In this document: positions 62,538 to 64,000 of the stretch, piece after piece | Position numbering within the stretch: position 1 is the stretch's first letter | Layout of the letters: the number at the start of each line of letters is the position of its first letter | IMG/VR virus record: IMGVR_UViG_3300005613_000019 | Location: 1-64,000 of that record | Strand: one strand, 5' to 3' | DNA: 64,000 nucleotides | From: a virus | Program-made: the position numbers and the translations under genes | Notes under the pieces: model-generated | What the model saw: the letters and a program-made list of their open reading frames with translations, nothing else | The model's database searches: none | Told to the model about the DNA's origin: nothing

Positions 62538-62891
62538 CTTAACAGTATAAGTTAAAGTTTTTAGTTTTAAAAGAATTTTTTAAGAAGTTTAAAATTTGAA
62601 AAGTTTTTTGAAAGTTTTTTAAGAACAAGATTTTAAGTCTTTTTTAAAGCCGAGAAAAACAAAAGTTTTGTTTTCTCAGCTGTCCTACAAAATTTTCCCC
62701 TCTCAACCAAAGATTCGTCCCCTCACTATGTGCATAAATAAAAAAAAAGAAACCTCAAAAAATATAAACCGATACCGCCATGTCCTTGAAGTTATCTCCG
62801 CATGTACGTTTTTCAGGATAGGCCGCGTGGATCACATCGCTGAGATCCCGCCCCGCCAGTGCGTCTCCGTCGAACGGGGGTCCATCCCTCC

Positions 62892-62960
62892 TTTTTATTA
62901 GATCTTAGTCTTATACACACCTAATAAAAAGATCAATTTATATCCGATTACGACATTGCT
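62892..62960. repeat. Direct repeat copy 1 with DnaA-box-like sequence
   Basis: A 69-bp unit repeated at 63005-63071 with about eight differences. It carries a TTTATTAG...CTAATAAA inverted repeat around TTATACACA at 62911-62919. Confidence 0.8.
62911..62919 (+). promoter_or_regulatory. DnaA-box-like TTATACACA
   Basis: Exact TTATNCACA match on the plus strand in repeat copy 1. Confidence 0.6.
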
Positions 62961-63004
62961 ATTTAAAGCACCTCTCCGCAATTCTATGTTATTAACATAC
63001 TCGT

Positions 63005-63071
63005 TTTTTATTAGGTCTTAATCTTATACACACCTAATAAAGATCAATTTACATATAGTTACAGTATTGCT
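63005..63071. repeat. Direct repeat copy 2 with DnaA-box-like sequence
   Basis: A 67-bp unit similar to 62892-62960; contains TTATACACA at 63024-63032 inside a 10-bp inverted repeat (TTTATTAGGT and ACCTAATAAA). Confidence 0.8.
63024..63032 (+). promoter_or_regulatory. DnaA-box-like TTATACACA
   Basis: Exact TTATNCACA match on the plus strand in repeat copy 2, 113 bp from the first. Confidence 0.6.
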
Positions 63072-63127
63072 TAACTCTAAGAGTTGCAATTTTAAGTAAC
63101 TAATATTAATATACCCGGTTTAGTTTA

Positions 63128-63159
63128 AAAACAAGCAACAAATTTTTGTTGCTTGTTTT
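63128..63159. terminator. Bidirectional terminator-like hairpin
   Basis: Perfect inverted repeat: 15-nt arms 63128-63142 and 63145-63159 (AAAACAAGCAACAAA type), flanked by A and T runs, so it could terminate transcripts from both sides. It lies upstream of the plus-strand gene. Confidence 0.7.
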
Positions 63160-63194
63160 ATAATAAAAACGTGTATTTTTATGTTAAAACGAAG

Positions 63195-63200
63195 TATAAT
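63195..63200 (+). promoter_or_regulatory. -10-like element for the plus-strand gene
   Basis: TATAAT on the plus strand 38 nt upstream of the ATG at 63238. The -35 region (TGTATT, 17 nt before) is weak. Confidence 0.4.
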
Positions 63201-63237
63201 ACTATAAATTTAGATTTTTTAAAGTTTGGAATTAAAA

Positions 63238-63606
63238 ATGAGTAAAAACCGAAAACATAAAAAAGTTAAATACAAATATAAAGAGGGAGATCCGTGCTCT
63301 ATATGTAAGAGTCCATTAATCTGGTCATACGTTGACAATAGATGGAAATTAGTGTGTCCTACTCCTGAAAATCATCTTAGTGTTGAGGATAGAGCTGAAT
63401 ATAAACGTTTTCATGCTTTAAATGAAGTAAATAGTGTTATATGTAAAAATTCTAATATTTTAAATTATGAAAAAGAGTATATAAAATATAAAAATAAGTG
63501 TGAAAAATTAGAAGACGATAATTTAAAAAACAAAGAACTTATTAATTTATTAAAAAAAGAAGTTGAAAGACTATCTGCACTTGTTGACAATATTATAAAT
63601 CGTTAA
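63238..63606 (+). CDS. Zinc-ribbon, coiled-coil protein on the plus strand
   Basis: A 122-residue protein starting at the ATG at 63238 (an upstream TTG in frame is less likely). The N-terminus is basic (KNRKHKKVKYKYK), followed by a zinc-binding-like CSICKSPLIW...CPTPENH segment, then a long Lys/Glu/Leu coiled coil (residues about 75-120). It is the only convincing gene on the plus strand, and its end overlaps the 3' end of the minus-strand 60-residue gene by 14 nt. It may be a regulator of the neighbouring region, but no direct evidence exists. Confidence 0.7.
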   Translation: MSKNRKHKKVKYKYKEGDPCSICKSPLIWSYVDNRWKLVCPTPENHLSVEDRAEYKRFHALNEVNSVICKNSNILNYEKEYIKYKNKCEKLEDDNLKNKELINLLKKEVERLSALVDNIINR

Positions 63607-63775
63607 TTGTATTTTTAAGTTTTTGTAAATCTTGTAAATTTTTTTCTAGCTCAGAAATCATATCTTTTTTAATACAACCATAACCTCCAGGTATTAAAGC
63701 TTGAGCAATTAAATATTCTGATCGTTCAACTATACTATCTATTATTTTTAATATTTCTTTATTTTTTATTTTCAT
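63593..63775 (-). CDS. Hypothetical protein (60 residues)
   Basis: A 60-residue helical, charged protein (MKIKNKEILKIIDSIVERSE) with a Leu/Lys-rich C-terminus. It overlaps the upstream gene by 17 nt. No family recognised. Confidence 0.5.
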   Translation of the reverse strand: MKIKNKEILKIIDSIVERSEYLIAQALIPGGYGCIKKDMISELEKNLQDLQKLKNTINDL

Positions 63776-63941
63776 CTAAGTCTTCTAATTTAAAAAGTTT
63801 CTCTTCTTTTTCTGTTTGTTGTAATGGGCCAATTAAGGCATTTAATTTTCCATTTTTAGACATGTAGTATACTAAATGTTTTTTAGGACTATTAACTGAA
63901 ATAGAAAAATGTGAATTTACAAATTCAAATGTTAAAACCAT
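63759..63941 (-). CDS. Hypothetical protein (60 residues)
   Basis: The internal ATG at 63941 (MVLTFEFVNSHFSISVNSPK) is preferred to the one at 63959 because GGGAG lies 8 nt before it. The protein is small and mixed beta/helical with an acidic C-terminal end (LFKLEDLDENKK). Function unknown. It is the first visible gene of the right edge. Confidence 0.5.
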   Translation of the reverse strand: MVLTFEFVNSHFSISVNSPKKHLVYYMSKNGKLNALIGPLQQTEKEEKLFKLEDLDENKK

Positions 63942-64000
63942 TATTGATACTCCCTGCATGTGTAAATTGACGATTTGTTTTTAAAAGGGCTTTCTCTGTA

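Larger units (their letters stand above)
62103..63225. other. 1.1-kb non-coding region: hairpin RNA candidates, GC-rich island and DnaA-box repeats
   Basis: No gene is supported here. From left to right: an AT-rich promoter zone; a 14-bp hairpin (62230-62261); three hairpins ending in a plus-strand terminator (62341-62404); a structured hairpin cluster (62474-62537); AT-rich spacer with repeated T/A runs; a GC-rich island (about 62771-62889); two direct repeats with DnaA-box-like sequences (62892-63071); and a bidirectional terminator (63128-63159). The region is a good candidate for a replication origin, non-coding RNA or both. Confidence 0.6.

Noticed and set aside
62668-62901. 77-residue plus-strand reading frame in the GC-rich island
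   Set aside because: No Shine-Dalgarno or homology-like motif, and it runs over unrelated AT-rich and GC-rich segments.

Overview
The window is part of the structural (late) region of a large, AT-rich, contractile-tailed bacteriophage (Caudoviricetes, myovirus morphology). The evidence is a tail sheath, tail tube proteins, tape-measure proteins, an OB-fold spike, a gp25-like and a J-like baseplate protein, plus a full head set (terminase, portal, head-morphogenesis protein, prohead protease, scaffold, capsid). A putative holin followed by an inner-membrane coiled-coil protein and a secreted coiled-coil protein looks like a holin/spanin lysis cassette, which points to a Gram-negative host. Nearly every gene lies on the minus strand, so the genes are transcribed from right to left. 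No tRNA, integrase, CRISPR array or insertion sequence was recognised.

Layout in transcription order. 64.0-62.1 kb: small genes, the only convincing plus-strand gene, and a 1.1 kb non-coding region with hairpins, a plus-strand terminator, a GC-rich island and two direct repeats that each carry a DnaA-box-like TTATACACA (candidate origin). 62.1-58.0 kb: membrane coiled-coil protein, small-terminase candidate, terminase large subunit. 58.0-56.7 kb: a metallophosphoesterase cassette under a consensus sigma70 promoter. 56.6-44.4 kb: an acidic repeat protein, a KTSC protein and a decoration/fibre module that ends in a 1481-residue lectin-like protein. 44.4-35.3 kb: head genes, with an Hsp20 chaperone among them. 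35.2-31.1 kb: a protein with an RRXRR/PLMP-like N-terminus, a decoration-like protein, the lysis cassette and neck genes. 30.9-22.2 kb: neck proteins, an ART-like and a ParB-like protein, sheath, two tube paralogues and the frameshifted tail-assembly chaperone. 22.2-4.2 kb: two tape-measure paralogues and the baseplate. 4.1-0.3 kb: a beta-helix tail spike.

Regulation. Six intergenic regions share a 30-bp element (TTAAYN, 18-nt spacer with CCRA at spacer positions 3-6, then TAWAMT) that is a good candidate for a phage-specific late promoter. A few other regions carry ordinary sigma70-like promoters. The tail chaperone uses a -1 frameshift at A AAA AAC with a fully open downstream frame.

The most unusual signal is a set of more than thirty perfect or near-perfect inverted repeats (arms 12-18 bp, mostly short loops) inside coding sequences. 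They cluster in baseplate, neck, portal and phosphoesterase genes and are not seen in the capsid/scaffold genes. I know of no standard feature type that explains them; they are the strongest candidate here for something undescribed.
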